Assembly: GCF_000142905.1 (NCBI RefSeq)
Contig: NW_013657645.1
Coordinates: forward strand, 181,488-245,487
Direction of reading: 5' to 3'
Source of the DNA: Thecamonas trahens ATCC 50062
Lineage: Eukaryota > Apusozoa > Apusomonadida > Apusomonadidae
Length of the DNA stretch: 64,000 bases
Below, one piece after another: positions 47,331-58,500 of the stretch (positions are counted from its first letter, which is position 1; each line of letters opens with the position of its first letter). The notes below the pieces were generated by a model that was not told the origin of the DNA, searched no databases, and saw only the letters and a list, made by a program, of their open reading frames with translations. Both the position numbers and the translations under genes were made by a program.

Positions 47331-50300
47331 ATGGAAGGTACCGTAGGAGGCGACGACGACGCGCGCTGCACGCCCGCAGGTGGAGACGCCGCACGTCCCA
47401 CCGAGGAGCTCCTGGCGATCATGCGCACGCTGGCGGCAGCCGTCGTTCGTATGGCGGGCCACCCCGTCGACGCTGTCGAGCGCGCACTCGGCACACTCGC
47501 CCATGCAAGGGGCGAAGCATTTGTGGCAAGCCTTTGTGAGCCACTGGCGGCTCTTGTTGCTGAGTTAGCCGCACCCGAGGCGTCTGGGAGCGGGGACAAC
47601 AACTGCCGCCATGCGGTTTTTGGCGAAAGCGGCGAATGCGGCGAAAGCACCGCTGCCACGGGTGATAGCAGCAACGATGACGGCGAGTTGAGCTTCCATG
47701 ATCCGCTGGCGGCGCTCCTTGCCGAGCTTGGGGACGACGAGGAAGAAGGTGACCGCGGGGCGGTTACGGCTGACGAGGCTGGGGCTGTGGTTGAGGCCGA
47801 GGCCGGGGCTGAGGTTGATGAGGTGGAGGTGGAGGTGGAGGTCGAGGCCGAGGCTGGGGCTGAGGCGGATGCAGGTGAGACTGGAGCCGAGACCGAGGCT
47901 GAAGTGGAGGCCGAGGTGGAGGTGGAGGTCGAGGCCGAGGCCGAGGCTGGGGCTGAGGCGGATGCAGGTGAGACTGGAGCCGAGACCGAGGCTGGGGCTG
48001 AGGCTGATGCAGGTGAGACTGAAGGCGAGGCCAAGGCTGAAATGGAGGCCGAGGCCGGAGCTGATGTTGATAAGGTCGAGGTGGAGGTCGAGGCCGAGGT
48101 CGAGGCTGGGGCCGAGGCTGATGCGGTTGAGACTGGAGCCGAGACCGAGGCTGAAATGGTAGCCGAGGCCGGGGCTGAAGTGGAGGCCGAGGTCGAGGTT
48201 GAGGCCGAGGCTGGGGCCGAGGCTGATGCGGTTGAGACTGGAGTCGAGACCGAGGCTGGGGCTGAGGCCGATGCAGGTGAGACTGAAGGCGAGGCCAAGG
48301 CTGAAATGGAGGCCGAGGCCGGAGCTGATGTTGATAAGGTCGAGGTCGAGGTCGAGGCCGAGGCCGAGGCTGGGGCCGAGACTGATGCGGTTGAGACTGG
48401 AGCCGAGACCGAGGCTGAAGTGGAGGCCGAGGTGGAGGTGGAGGTGGAGGTCGAGGCCGAGGCCGAGGCTGGGGCTGAGGCGGATGCAGGTGAGACTGAA
48501 GGCGAGGCCGAGGCTGAAATGGAGGCCGAGGCCGGAGCTGATGTTGATAAGGTCGAGGTCGAGGCCGAGGCTGGAGCCGAGGTTGATGAGGTCGAGGCCG
48601 AGGTCGAGGTTCAGGCCGAGGCTGGAGCCGAGGCTGATGCGGTTGAGACTGGAGCCGAGGCCGAGGCTAAAGTGGAGACCGAGTTTGTCGTTGAAGATCA
48701 GGCTGAGACTCAGGCCAAGACTGAGATCAGAGTGGAAGCTGTGGGGCCACCTGCTGATGGCGAGTCGGTCAACCACGAGGCCGAGAGCGGCGCTGGGGAT
48801 GCGAGTGCTTCTGCTGCCCTTGCAGCCGGCGTGGTGGCTACCGGCACAGCAGTGGGTCTCGCTGTAGCCGCAACCAGCCAAGTTGAGCCTCACTACGACG
48901 GTGAAGTGTGTGATGCGGCCGACGGAGGGGAGACCGAGGGCGAGACCGAGGGCGAGACCGAGGGCGAGACCGAGGAAATGAGGTATCGCCCAGCTTCGCC
49001 GTGGACTGAGTCGATCCTATCGGACTACTCTGATGATCTCGAGCTGGAAGTTGTGGAGGTCGAGCAGCACGGCAACGATGTGGCGCGATCATACACGACG
49101 CTCATGGAGATCGACGACGCCTTGAACGCCAGGCTTGACACCGAAGACGACATTGATCCTGCCACGCTCATCTCTGAGTGCAGCGGCGTCCACTCATCCG
49201 ACGACTCTGACTCGGCCGACCTCGAAGTTTTTGCCACGTTTGCGCTCGAGGATGAGATCGGCGTCCTGCCGTTGGAGCAGCACCGCCGCCGATCGTCAGG
49301 CCTGAGCGACTCGCTAGCTGACGCTGCCAAAGCTGTTGCGTCCGCAGCTGTTGATCCTGTTTCGGATGAAACAGTTGCCGTCGACAACAACGACAACAAC
49401 ACAGGCCAGGCGCCAAAGACTGCCGCCGAGAAGAGGGAGGTCGTTGAGGATGCCTCGGCTGATGGTGGCTCTAGCCCTGGTGCTGACGCGCCGTCCAGCA
49501 ACGAACTGGAGCTCAAGTCTGGCTACATGTCGAAGCGCGGTGGCAAGTTCTCCACCAAGTGGCAGAAGCGCTGGTTCTCGCTCACCGCCGAAGAGTTGAT
49601 GTACTCGGAAGCACCCGACAAGCCGCTCAAGGGCTCGATTGCTATTTCGCGGATCAACCTCGTTACCCAGGTCCACTCACCCAAGCAGGTCAAGGAGCGC
49701 CAGCACTGCTTCTCGGTTGCCGTGCCCGGCAAGACGTACTACATTGACGCCGGCTCCGAGAGTGAGCTCGTGGCCTGGCTCCAGGCTCTCTACCCGCTGC
49801 TGGGGCCCACCATTGTCGTCGCCGACTGTGTCGGCGACAGCGACGATGCATCGCCACAGGCCTTGCTCCCGGACTCGCCAGGCAAGGACAGCAGCGCTCC
49901 TGCCACCCGTCGCCGCCCGGACAGCCTCGACGACACCACGGTACTCATGTCTGGGTATCTTGTTAAGCGATCGGCGAGCGGTGGGAAGCTGCAGTCGCGG
50001 TTTATGACGCTCACGCCCAGATTCCTTCGCTATGCGGTCAAGGAGGGCAAGCCAATCAAGTCGGCACTTGCCACCGCCGTCATGATCTGCACGAGGCGTA
50101 ATGCTGCGGCCGAAAAGCCGCCGTATGGCTTCAAGATCGCCACCGCAGCGCATGTCGTCTCGCTTTATGCGCCTGACGAGGACACGCTGATCAAGTGGCT
50201 CATGGCGCTCGAGCGTGCCATCGGCGTTCCGGCACCGCCGAGCGATCCGCTTGAGTGCTACACCATCTGGCGCAAGGCCTTTGAGTGCGAGAACCTCGCA

Positions 50301-51719
50301 ACCATGTGCGCATACCGCAAGAACGGCAATATTGACCGTCTCGGCTTCTTTGAGCTTGCCCGCAGTGGCGTCCCGTGGCTTGAGGACATTGCCATCGACA
50401 AGGCTCGAGTCGAGGTGGCCAGCGACGGCCAGTCAGCCGTCCTCGCCCTTCCTGCTCGCAATGTACTCGTCGACGGTGATGCGCTGGAGGGCATCGTCTC
50501 CCTCATCCGAAAGCCGTACGGCGCCAAGGGCTGGCTAGTTGACACTGAAGACTGGTCTGCAGTTATCAACCACGTCCGCGACGCTTGGAAGGGGGAGCCG
50601 GTTGCCACTACCGGCGCGGCAAGTGCACCCGTCGCCCCCACTCGCTCCAGCGCCACTCGCCGTGTCACCTTTGACGTCCTCTCCGAGCGCGACGAGATCA
50701 AGTGCGGCTATCTCCGCAAGCGCGGCGGGGCCAAAAAGGTCTGGCGTGAGCGCTGGTTTGTCGTCTCGGCTGAGAACATCACCTACGCACCGGCGCCCGA
50801 CAAGCGCATCCGTGGCCTCATCAAAATTCGGGACGTGACCCGAATGATGGTCTGCCGCAACACGGCCGAGGTGGGCAAGCGCAAGTTTGCCTTCTACATC
50901 GCCACCCCGAAGCGAACGTACTACATCGACGCCGGCAACGAGGTCACCATGTTTGAATGGCTCGGCATGTTCCAGAGCGTCCTCGGCACCGGCATTGTGA
51001 TGAAGTTCCGTCCGGACGCACCAGCCGCCCTCGCTCCGCCGGCCGACCTCGATGCACCAGTTCGTCTTCCAGCCTCGCTCGACACACTGCCGGCTGACAT
51101 CTTCAAGACCGGCCCGCTCAACATCCGCTGTGTCACCGAACCGGCTTACCGCAAGCTGTGGGGCGTCCTCACCCGTGATGGTCTTCTCCTCACCGCCAAG
51201 GACTCTGATCGCGCTGTCGTCCTCGCCGTGCCCATGGACGACATCACCGCCGTCATGCCCTCCGAGGCCGAGTCCACCTCTGCAAGCGCATACGTCATCG
51301 AAATCGTCACCTCCGAGCCGTTTCTCTTTGCCTACGCCTCGTCGTCTGCAGACACCCGCGCCTGGCTGCACAACATCAACGCCGTTGTCGGCATGGACGT
51401 CAACCGCGAACGACGCCGGCGCCGCTCGCTCCGCCTTTCAGCACAGTTTGGCGCCGCTGCCGCTGTCGCTGGCGCGAGTGGGGCCGGGGCCACTGCCGAG
51501 GTTGACGAGGCCAACGCTCGAGTCGCGACTGAAGATACAGTTGGAGCTGATGCTGAGAACGGGGTCGAGGTTGAGACTGGCGCTGAGACCAAAGTGACCC
51601 TCACCGAAGCAGGCGCTCCGGCGGTAGGTGACGTGGAGCGCTCTGACTCGGTCGTTCTCGCTGTCGGTGAGGAGGCAGGCGTCGCGGACGCGATTGATGA
51701 CGATGGCGCCGGGGAGTAG
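47331..51719 (+). CDS. Acidic-repeat protein with four PH domains
   Basis: 1462 residues from ATG 47331 (MEGTVGGDDDARC). About residues 146-476 consist of a Glu/Ala/Val/Thr repeat (units such as EAEAGAEADAGETGAE and EVEVEVEAEA). Then come PH domain 1 (about 726-823, SGYMSKRGGKFSTKWQKRWF), PH2 (about 871-963, SGYLVKRSASGGKLQSRFM), a globular stretch that could be NTF2/SnoaL-like (about 972-1090, CYTIWRKAFECENLATMC), PH3 (about 1121-1220, CGYLRKRGGAKKVWRERWF) and PH4 (about 1258-1356, LWGVLTRDGLLLTAKDSD). An acidic tail closes the protein. Several PH domains with conserved basic loops suggest phosphoinositide binding. Paralogous in part to the SAM-PH protein at 24683. GRASP ends 72 nt upstream on the same strand. 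Confidence 0.88.
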   Translation: MEGTVGGDDDARCTPAGGDAARPTEELLAIMRTLAAAVVRMAGHPVDAVERALGTLAHARGEAFVASLCEPLAALVAELAAPEASGSGDNNCRHAVFGESGECGESTAATGDSSNDDGELSFHDPLAALLAELGDDEEEGDRGAVTADEAGAVVEAEAGAEVDEVEVEVEVEAEAGAEADAGETGAETEAEVEAEVEVEVEAEAEAGAEADAGETGAETEAGAEADAGETEGEAKAEMEAEAGADVDKVEVEVEAEVEAGAEADAVETGAETEAEMVAEAGAEVEAEVEVEAEAGAEADAVETGVETEAGAEADAGETEGEAKAEMEAEAGADVDKVEVEVEAEAEAGAETDAVETGAETEAEVEAEVEVEVEVEAEAEAGAEADAGETEGEAEAEMEAEAGADVDKVEVEAEAGAEVDEVEAEVEVQAEAGAEADAVETGAEAEAKVETEFVVEDQAETQAKTEIRVEAVGPPADGESVNHEAESGAGDASASAALAAGVVATGTAVGLAVAATSQVEPHYDGEVCDAADGGETEGETEGETEGETEEMRYRPASPWTESILSDYSDDLELEVVEVEQHGNDVARSYTTLMEIDDALNARLDTEDDIDPATLISECSGVHSSDDSDSADLEVFATFALEDEIGVLPLEQHRRRSSGLSDSLADAAKAVASAAVDPVSDETVAVDNNDNNTGQAPKTAAEKREVVEDASADGGSSPGADAPSSNELELKSGYMSKRGGKFSTKWQKRWFSLTAEELMYSEAPDKPLKGSIAISRINLVTQVHSPKQVKERQHCFSVAVPGKTYYIDAGSESELVAWLQALYPLLGPTIVVADCVGDSDDASPQALLPDSPGKDSSAPATRRRPDSLDDTTVLMSGYLVKRSASGGKLQSRFMTLTPRFLRYAVKEGKPIKSALATAVMICTRRNAAAEKPPYGFKIATAAHVVSLYAPDEDTLIKWLMALERAIGVPAPPSDPLECYTIWRKAFECENLATMCAYRKNGNIDRLGFFELARSGVPWLEDIAIDKARVEVASDGQSAVLALPARNVLVDGDALEGIVSLIRKPYGAKGWLVDTEDWSAVINHVRDAWKGEPVATTGAASAPVAPTRSSATRRVTFDVLSERDEIKCGYLRKRGGAKKVWRERWFVVSAENITYAPAPDKRIRGLIKIRDVTRMMVCRNTAEVGKRKFAFYIATPKRTYYIDAGNEVTMFEWLGMFQSVLGTGIVMKFRPDAPAALAPPADLDAPVRLPASLDTLPADIFKTGPLNIRCVTEPAYRKLWGVLTRDGLLLTAKDSDRAVVLAVPMDDITAVMPSEAESTSASAYVIEIVTSEPFLFAYASSSADTRAWLHNINAVVGMDVNRERRRRRSLRLSAQFGAAAAVAGASGAGATAEVDEANARVATEDTVGADAENGVEVETGAETKVTLTEAGAPAVGDVERSDSVVLAVGEEAGVADAIDDDGAGE
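47765..48700 (+). repeat. coding minisatellite encoding the acidic repeat
   Basis: Irregular repeat of GAGGCCGAG, GCTGGGGCTGAGGC and GTGGAGGTGGAG units within the multi-PH gene. The opposite strand is open too, but only as a mirror of the repeat. Confidence 0.9.
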
Positions 51720-51858
51720 TAGCGTGGTCCTCCTGCGTAGTTGTAAATGACACGAATTTGCTTTGGCACAGAGCACAAGTGCAACCATTCAGCCGTGATG
51801 GTCCACGTACTGAGCGCTGTGGAGTTTGTGTCGCCTTGCTCCCATTGCGCTGCGTGGC

Positions 51859-51881
51859 CTGATTCAGGCCGTCTGAATCAG
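51859..51881 (+). other. hairpin 1 (9-bp stem, 5-nt loop)
   Basis: CTGATTCAG-GCCGT-CTGAATCAG, perfect stem. 140 nt downstream of the multi-PH stop, so it may sit in the 3' UTR. Confidence 0.85.
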
Positions 51882-51888
51882 CAACTCG

Positions 51889-51913
51889 CAGCGCACCTGC
51901 GGCAGGTGCGCTG
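51889..51913 (+). other. hairpin 2 (near-perfect 25-nt palindrome)
   Basis: CAGCGCACCTGC-G-GCAGGTGCGCTG, 12-bp arms with a central G. As DNA it is a potential protein-binding palindrome (contains two CACCTG E-box-like halves); as RNA a stable stem. Confidence 0.85.
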
Positions 51914-52137
51914 TGAGTCGCTGCCCGCCGATCGTTTACGGGAAAATGCGGGATTCCTCGAGATTTACGAGAGATGGACACGACAGCATACATCTACAAT
52001 TACACAGCATGACCCACAGTGTACAATGTACGGCATGTTGGTGGCTCTAACGATTAGGCTACATGCAGTTGCATCTCGCACTGGGTAGGCGTAGCTATCA
52101 TGAACGCAAAAAAACATGACAAATAGGCCCTCATGCA

Positions 52138-52258
52138 CCAAATATAATACTTTTAATTTTACTACATTGACTTTTTATAACAAATTCAAATTATCACTCT
52201 ACAAAATATATTTTCATAGTATTACAATTTTGAATATATATATTTCTATAGTTCACAA
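52138..52258. other. AT-rich island
   Basis: Runs such as AATATAATACTTTTAATTTT and TATATATATTTCTATAG in a region whose neighbours exceed 60 percent GC. No transposase or coding exon seen. Could be a promoter element, a nucleosome-free origin-like site or a foreign insertion. Confidence 0.75.
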
Positions 52259-52546
52259 CACAGCAGATGTACAAGGCCCTAATCCAACTCTGTGAAACTC
52301 CCTCGCCGCCCTAGCGCACTACATACAAGTAGGCATCTTAATAGCACCTCGTGATCATTGCTGCATTTTACACTTTATGCTTGCTGCATTTGATGGTCTA
52401 CCAAAAGTCTACCCATGGAGATATAGGTGATCGCGCCGTCTCGCGAGCTTGGGTGGGAGGGCATGTCGGACTCGTTTGGCAGACATCCGTGCGAGCAACT
52501 CCTGTCCTCTTCCTTCTCACACATCTCTCTCTCTCTCCTCTGCCAA

Positions 52547-55500
52547 ATGTCGCGGCCCCACTCGCACTCGACCCAGGCTGCCTTGGTTGCTCTGCTGGTC
52601 GTCCTGCTTGTCGCCACGCCGGCCATGTGGGTCTCTGCCGCCACCTGCAGACAAGCCCCGCTTCTCCCGCCGTCGCTCACTCTCGCCCCGCACAAAGGCA
52701 GCGAGCTGCGGACCCTCTTCTCGCTCCCTGCCACCGGGCCTGATGCCGCGGGCAATGGCCTGCGCCCTGTCCTTCACTTTGCGCCTGCCACGACGTGGCT
52801 CGCGCTCGCGATCCAGCCGCTTGGAGACGCTCCGCCGCTGGGCATCTCCGCCACCCCACACGGCATCGACGACGGCCTCCAGATCGTCAGCGAGTCGGCC
52901 GCCGACCGCTCACAGCGCCTGCTGATTGAATTAGCCGCGCTCGACGCACCTGACCCCATCCTGGACCTAACATTGTCCCCTCACTATGGCCACGACGCGT
53001 CTCTTTGCTCGCACGTCTACGTGCTGGTCGCCACCGCCGCCGACGCCGCCCCGGACCCACACCACCGGCCAGTGACCGCCCTCACACCGCGCTGCCTGCT
53101 CTCCCCATTCCGTCTTCGCGTCCTATTGATGTTGGCTCACTGCCGCTCTTCTTTGACTCGACCGACGCCTGGCTTGCGAGTGTCGACGCTGTCCACCAGG
53201 TGGTGCTACCTGCGCAGCCACCCACGGCACCACACCTTGTGCACACCTACTCGTTTACTACCCCATCTACCGGCGCCTCCGAACTGGGTCTCTCCACTAC
53301 ACTGCGCAGGCCAGAACACATCGGCTCGTCGCTCACCCTTGTTGTGGCCAAGGGCATCATCACCTCGCATTCGCTCGCCACTTGCACTCAGTCTGACGCC
53401 TGTACCTACGCCACGCTATTGGCTGCATCGTCTGGTGTTGCGCTTGATGTAGTTCTCGAGTCGGCAACTACATACTCACTTGCGCTTGTTCTGCTCCCCC
53501 GCCATCTGCTGCGCCACGCCCTGCCAACGCCAACGCCACGGCCCTTGCCTTTGACCTCGCCTTCTCGCTCAAAGAGCTCAGCTACGCCGCAGGCGCCGCG
53601 CGTTTTGCCTGTCCGTACCCATCTACACTCCCACTGACTCTCAATGCCTCTCTTGGTGTCGAGGTTGAGCCAGGTGCATTGGCCTTTGCCACCTATCTTC
53701 GTCCGCGACTCCATGCACCCACTACAACCTCCTGGTTGCCCTCGCGCTCGGGCTGGCTCCGCATTCATGTGACTGCGCCACCGCACGTCACCCCACTCAT
53801 CGCCGTCAGCTATGCCGACGCCTCACAAACCCGCCGCTCTGTTGCCGACGAGTTGCTGGTGCCGGTCGCTGCTGGCGTCGACGTCTCGCTCACGCTTGAC
53901 TTTGTGCACCACGCCCCAACCGAGCTCGCTTGTTCGCCGGCCTTTCTGCGTCTCGCCTTCCTCCCGCTGGACGTTCCGCCTACAGACTGCGCCGCTACTC
54001 CGCGTGGCCTCGCACCCGCTCAACTCGCGCATCGTCTCAAAGACGGCACTACCCACCACGATGCCATCGAGATGTTTGCCCTGCCGCATGGCACCTCGCA
54101 CGCCTTGCCTTTCACTCTCAGCACGAGGTCTCGGATCACCTTTGAGCTCCACGCTGTCTTTGCCCTTGTTTCAGCTGAACTCACGCTTGTGCTGGCGAGC
54201 ACGCCTCACTCGCCGGCCCGCCGCCTGCAAGTCTCGAGCCTCAACGTCAACGTTATGACCGACGTCTTGGAACCAGGAGTGTATACCGTCAGCGTCATCG
54301 CGCCGTCGGACCCCGGCCCCGCCAACGTGACCTGCATCCCGTACGGCTTCCGCGTTGCCGTCGACCCTATGCCTGCCACTACGCCTCTCTGTCCTCCTCA
54401 CCTGCTCGCTAACTTGCCCCACACACTCGAACCTCGACTCACCTCGCCATCAGGCACTGCCATCGCACTGGACATCTCGCTCCGCCTCCCGGACAACATC
54501 CCGGTAGTAGGAGAGGTGGCCACCACGTCGCACGCACCGCACGCCAAAACCCACTTTCGTCTCGCCATGCCCAGCATCATCACGTTGATGCTCGGACCTG
54601 CTCCGATTGACGTTGACGTGCGCCTTGAGCGCCGCAGCCACGGCAAGTGGATTGGGGTAGCCGAGATGGCCGAGCGGCTCGGCCTCGATGCCCTTGTTGC
54701 CGCTGTAGAGGCAGACACAAGCTACCGCGTCGTCATCGATTTTGTCGCTTTCCCAGACACTAACTATGACCCCGATTCGGAGCGGTGCGCCTCAATCGAG
54801 CTCTCGTTCCACTCGCTGCCTCTCGCCGCCCTCCATGAGCCGTGCTGCTGCCAGAGCCTGCCTCCCGCGTATTCGCTCACTATGCTTGCGCTTCCATCGT
54901 CGGTGGCTCCCGGCTCGCCGTTCTCGCTAGGCAGCACGTTTGTGGCGCTTGACTCCCCAATGCCCATCGAGATTCCTCTTAACGTCGACTCGGACGACAC
55001 GTACGTTTCTGCCTCGGTCGCCTCTGACCTTGTCCGCACTCGCGCCTCGATAGAGCTGATCAATCTCGACTCGGAAGTTACAGTCTCGGCAGGCCTCCAC
55101 GAGTTGCCGGCAACGCTTCTCGAGCCCGGCACTTCGTACGCGCTTCTCATCCGCTCGACCCTCATCGAGCTTGACTCGGATTTTGTGCCCGAGTGTGCCG
55201 TCCTTGCATTCGATCTCTCGCTTTTTGCGGTCTCTGCCCAGGACACCGTGGTAGACCCGATGTTCTGCACCTCGCTCTCGCTGCCAGGTTTGATGCTCTC
55301 CGGTCCGCGCTCGAGCGCCTTGTCGACGGTTATCGATCTCGGCCACGCCGGCGTGCAGTACTGGGCTGGGATGGCTCGACTCCCTCCTTCGTTCACCACC
55401 GACTCGCCAATGTCGCATCTCTATACCGCGTTCCACTACATGGTTGTGGCTGTCTCGCCGCCCTCGGCCTCGCTTCGGGTCTTTGTGCCTGACGCTGGCC

Positions 55501-58500
55501 TCCTCGACCTCGACCTTTTCGTCACCCGGCTCGATCCTGCAGCCGCCCGAAGCGACGCCCATAGCGGTGCGCTCTCGCCGCGAGACATGTGTGTTCACTA
55601 CTCCACTGGCCGGTTTCTTGCCCTTGAGCTGGGCTCGACCACCGAGTCGCTCGTCCTGGATCTTGACGAGGGCATGTACTGTCTCGAGATCGCGTTTTCG
55701 CGCTTTGACTTTGAGCAGCTCGACTATAGCGCCTGCTTGGCAGCATGGATTGAGATTGTTCTCGCTGCCGGCCCCGTTCTCGCCGACACGCCGTTGATTT
55801 GTGCGAGCGAGGGCACAATGCATGCTCTTCCTACTGCTCTCAGCCTTGGCGAGCCGCTCGCTCTGGCACTCCGCCTCCCCACTCCACCCGGCAGTGTCAA
55901 CGCCTCGACTACGTCGACGCGGGCGGTCTTCACCACACCACGGACGTTCTCCGGTGTCGCTCTCATCCACGTCAGTTACGATGTCGCCATGGGTCCTTGG
56001 GTTCCGGCTCTCACCGCCGTTCACGCCTCGTTTGCAACCCCGAACCCGTCCCGCAAGCTCATCACACCAGCTCATGCGCCGGGGCGCGTTGTCTACCACC
56101 TTGAGCTTGCTCCTGAGACTCGCTACGAGCTGAGCCTCACCGATCCGGCAACTACCCATGGGACGTGGCCGCGACTGCACCTTCCCTGTGCACAGCATGA
56201 CATTGTCGGCGGCATCGCCGCCCCCGGACTTCCGCTGCCTCCAGCTACCGGTCTCCCTAGCTGCCTCTTTGGCGAGCCAATGCCGACCTCGCTCCAGCGC
56301 GGTGGCTGGTATATTCCGCCGATGGTCGGCTTGCCGCGCTCGGCACCGAGCATTGCGATTCCCCTCACGTCCAGCGCCGTTGTTCGTGTGGTTGCCTCGT
56401 GGGAGCCTCCACTCGCCGGAATGGCTCTGACCCTGCGGGCATCAAACAGCTCTGGGCCGCGGCTTGCGGTCTCCCAGACGTTCGCTTCACGCGACGAAGC
56501 CATCGCGCTTGTTGTCTCGCCGTCAGCGTGGGGTCACTCTACTTTGACGATGCTGGAGCTGGGCATTGAGCTCGCATGGCAGCTTGACGCCACCGACGCC
56601 CTTGCTGCCAACAACTGTCCCTACGTCTCGTTGCAGAGCGCAGTTGTACCGATCAGAGTCATGGCTCAAGCTCTTGATTGTGGCAATGCCAACGGTCCAC
56701 CGTTTGGTGACCCTGCGCCGATTGCACTCCCTCCAGTCGGCCTGCTAGCCGACATTCGCGCCGGCGCCTCGGTCCACTTTGAAGCATCACCCGACGGAGG
56801 ACACATCAGCTCCAAAGTGCTGACATCGTGGGCGCTTGCTCATCCCGACCGTCGCGAAAAGTGGGCTGCCTCGTTTGCTCTTGACCCTCAGTGGGCTTCA
56901 GGCCTCGAGACGCTAGATCTCGACCTCGAACTCGCCTTTCCGCTTGCAATCGCTCTCCCGCAGATGAACGTGGTCGCTGTTGACGAGAACGGCGCTGAGG
57001 TTGTGCTTGCTGCCTCGACCCCTCGCTCGCTTGTGATGCTACCGGAATGGCCGCTTGACGCTGCCCGCCGGCTGCAGGTAACTCTCCGTCGTGGATTTTC
57101 CACCTACCGCATCGATGTTTCCGTGCCGCACGACGACATCTCGGTCAATCTCTTCCTAGCCTCGTTTGATTCGTACTGTATCCCCATCTCGCTCTCGATT
57201 GTTGGTCTTGCCGTCCCGACTGACAGCCCACCCGGGGTGGAGCTGGTGTCAGTCTCACCCCCATCTGCTGTAGTTGAGCTTGATGAGGATCTTGTTGTTG
57301 AGCTCGTGTTTTCGCCGCCGGGAGTCGCTGGTCCTGCGGACGCCCCCTCACTCCTTGCGGCCATTCTCCTTCACCGCACTGTGGTGCTCGGCGATGGCCT
57401 CACTCCTCTCTCGGCGGCCATCGACGATACAGATCCGACCCGCATGGTCGTTGTTTTCCCAGCAGCCACCCTGGCTCCGGGCTCAATTTATCCTCTGTCT
57501 CTCGTCGTGGAGAGTCTGGCAGTTGCGGGCGACCTGTCGCTCTCACCGAAGCCATACGATGGCCCGCTTCCGGTCTACACAACGCCACCGTGCTTTTGCT
57601 ATGGCCACGGCAGTTGCACTGTCGATGGCTTGTGTCAATGCAAGCCACCATACGCTGGCGATCATTGCCTCGAGTGCCAGTCCGGCTGGGTTGCCAGTGG
57701 CGACGCCTGCCTACCTGCTACTCGCTGCCCTCACGTTGCGTCGGCGGCTGACATTTGCTCGGGGCATGGTTACTGTGACGATGCCTCAGGCCTTCCGCGG
57801 TGCGTTTGCTCACCAGGCTACGCGCGATTGAGCCTCGATCCTGCCCGTCTCGAGTGCTCGGCATGCGCTCCCGGTTTCTCCGGCTTTCCACGATGCACAG
57901 CCAACGCAGTTGATCCTCAAGAGCTGAACCTTGCCTGCGCCGGCCTTCCGCTTCCCACCGTGGTCGAGTTCGGCTTTCGGGTGGTCGGCGCGCTCTCACC
58001 ACAGTGGAGACATATCGCTACGATACCGATGTGGTCAGCCATGTCATGGCCATAACTCCGCTCCTTGCCGCACCCGAGCCGATCTTGTTGAGGCTCCGCG
58101 TCCCGCCTGCTCTAGTTGCTAACGTTGGGGAGAGCACTGAGCTGGTGCAGCCATGTGTCACTGCAGCTGTTGTCCAGCTGGCGCAGCCTCCACATCCAGG
58201 CGAGGCCAGCAGCAGTCGGCAAGACTCGGTGGTCAAGACGCTTTCGAGCTGTGGCAGCGGTGAAGGCTCGGACGCCGATGCCTCATCCGGCCCTCACCTT
58301 CTTGCGGTTCTCCTCCAGCCGCACACCAGCTACGAGCTGCGCTTTGAGTTTTCAGCCCCAGAAGATATCGATGTCGACGCCGTCGGCGCAGAGTGTTCTC
58401 GAGTCCGCCTCTCACTCGCCCTGCATGCCATCTCGGACCTCGCCGATGCGGTTGAGCTTGCGGCGACGACGCGTCCGGCGGCAACCATTCTGCCACCGAG

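Larger units (their letters stand above)
51720..52546. other. intergenic: hairpins and an AT-rich island
   Basis: 827 nt between same-strand genes. It holds two hairpins (51859-51913) and a strikingly AT-rich block (about 52100-52260) in an otherwise GC-rich contig. It ends in a CT-rich leader (TCTCTCTCTC) before the giant surface gene. Confidence 0.7.

Noticed and set aside
47565-48893. 442-codon minus-strand frame, Leu/Gly/Asp-rich
   Set aside because: Complement of the acidic coding repeat; the plus strand carries the PH domains in the same frame.
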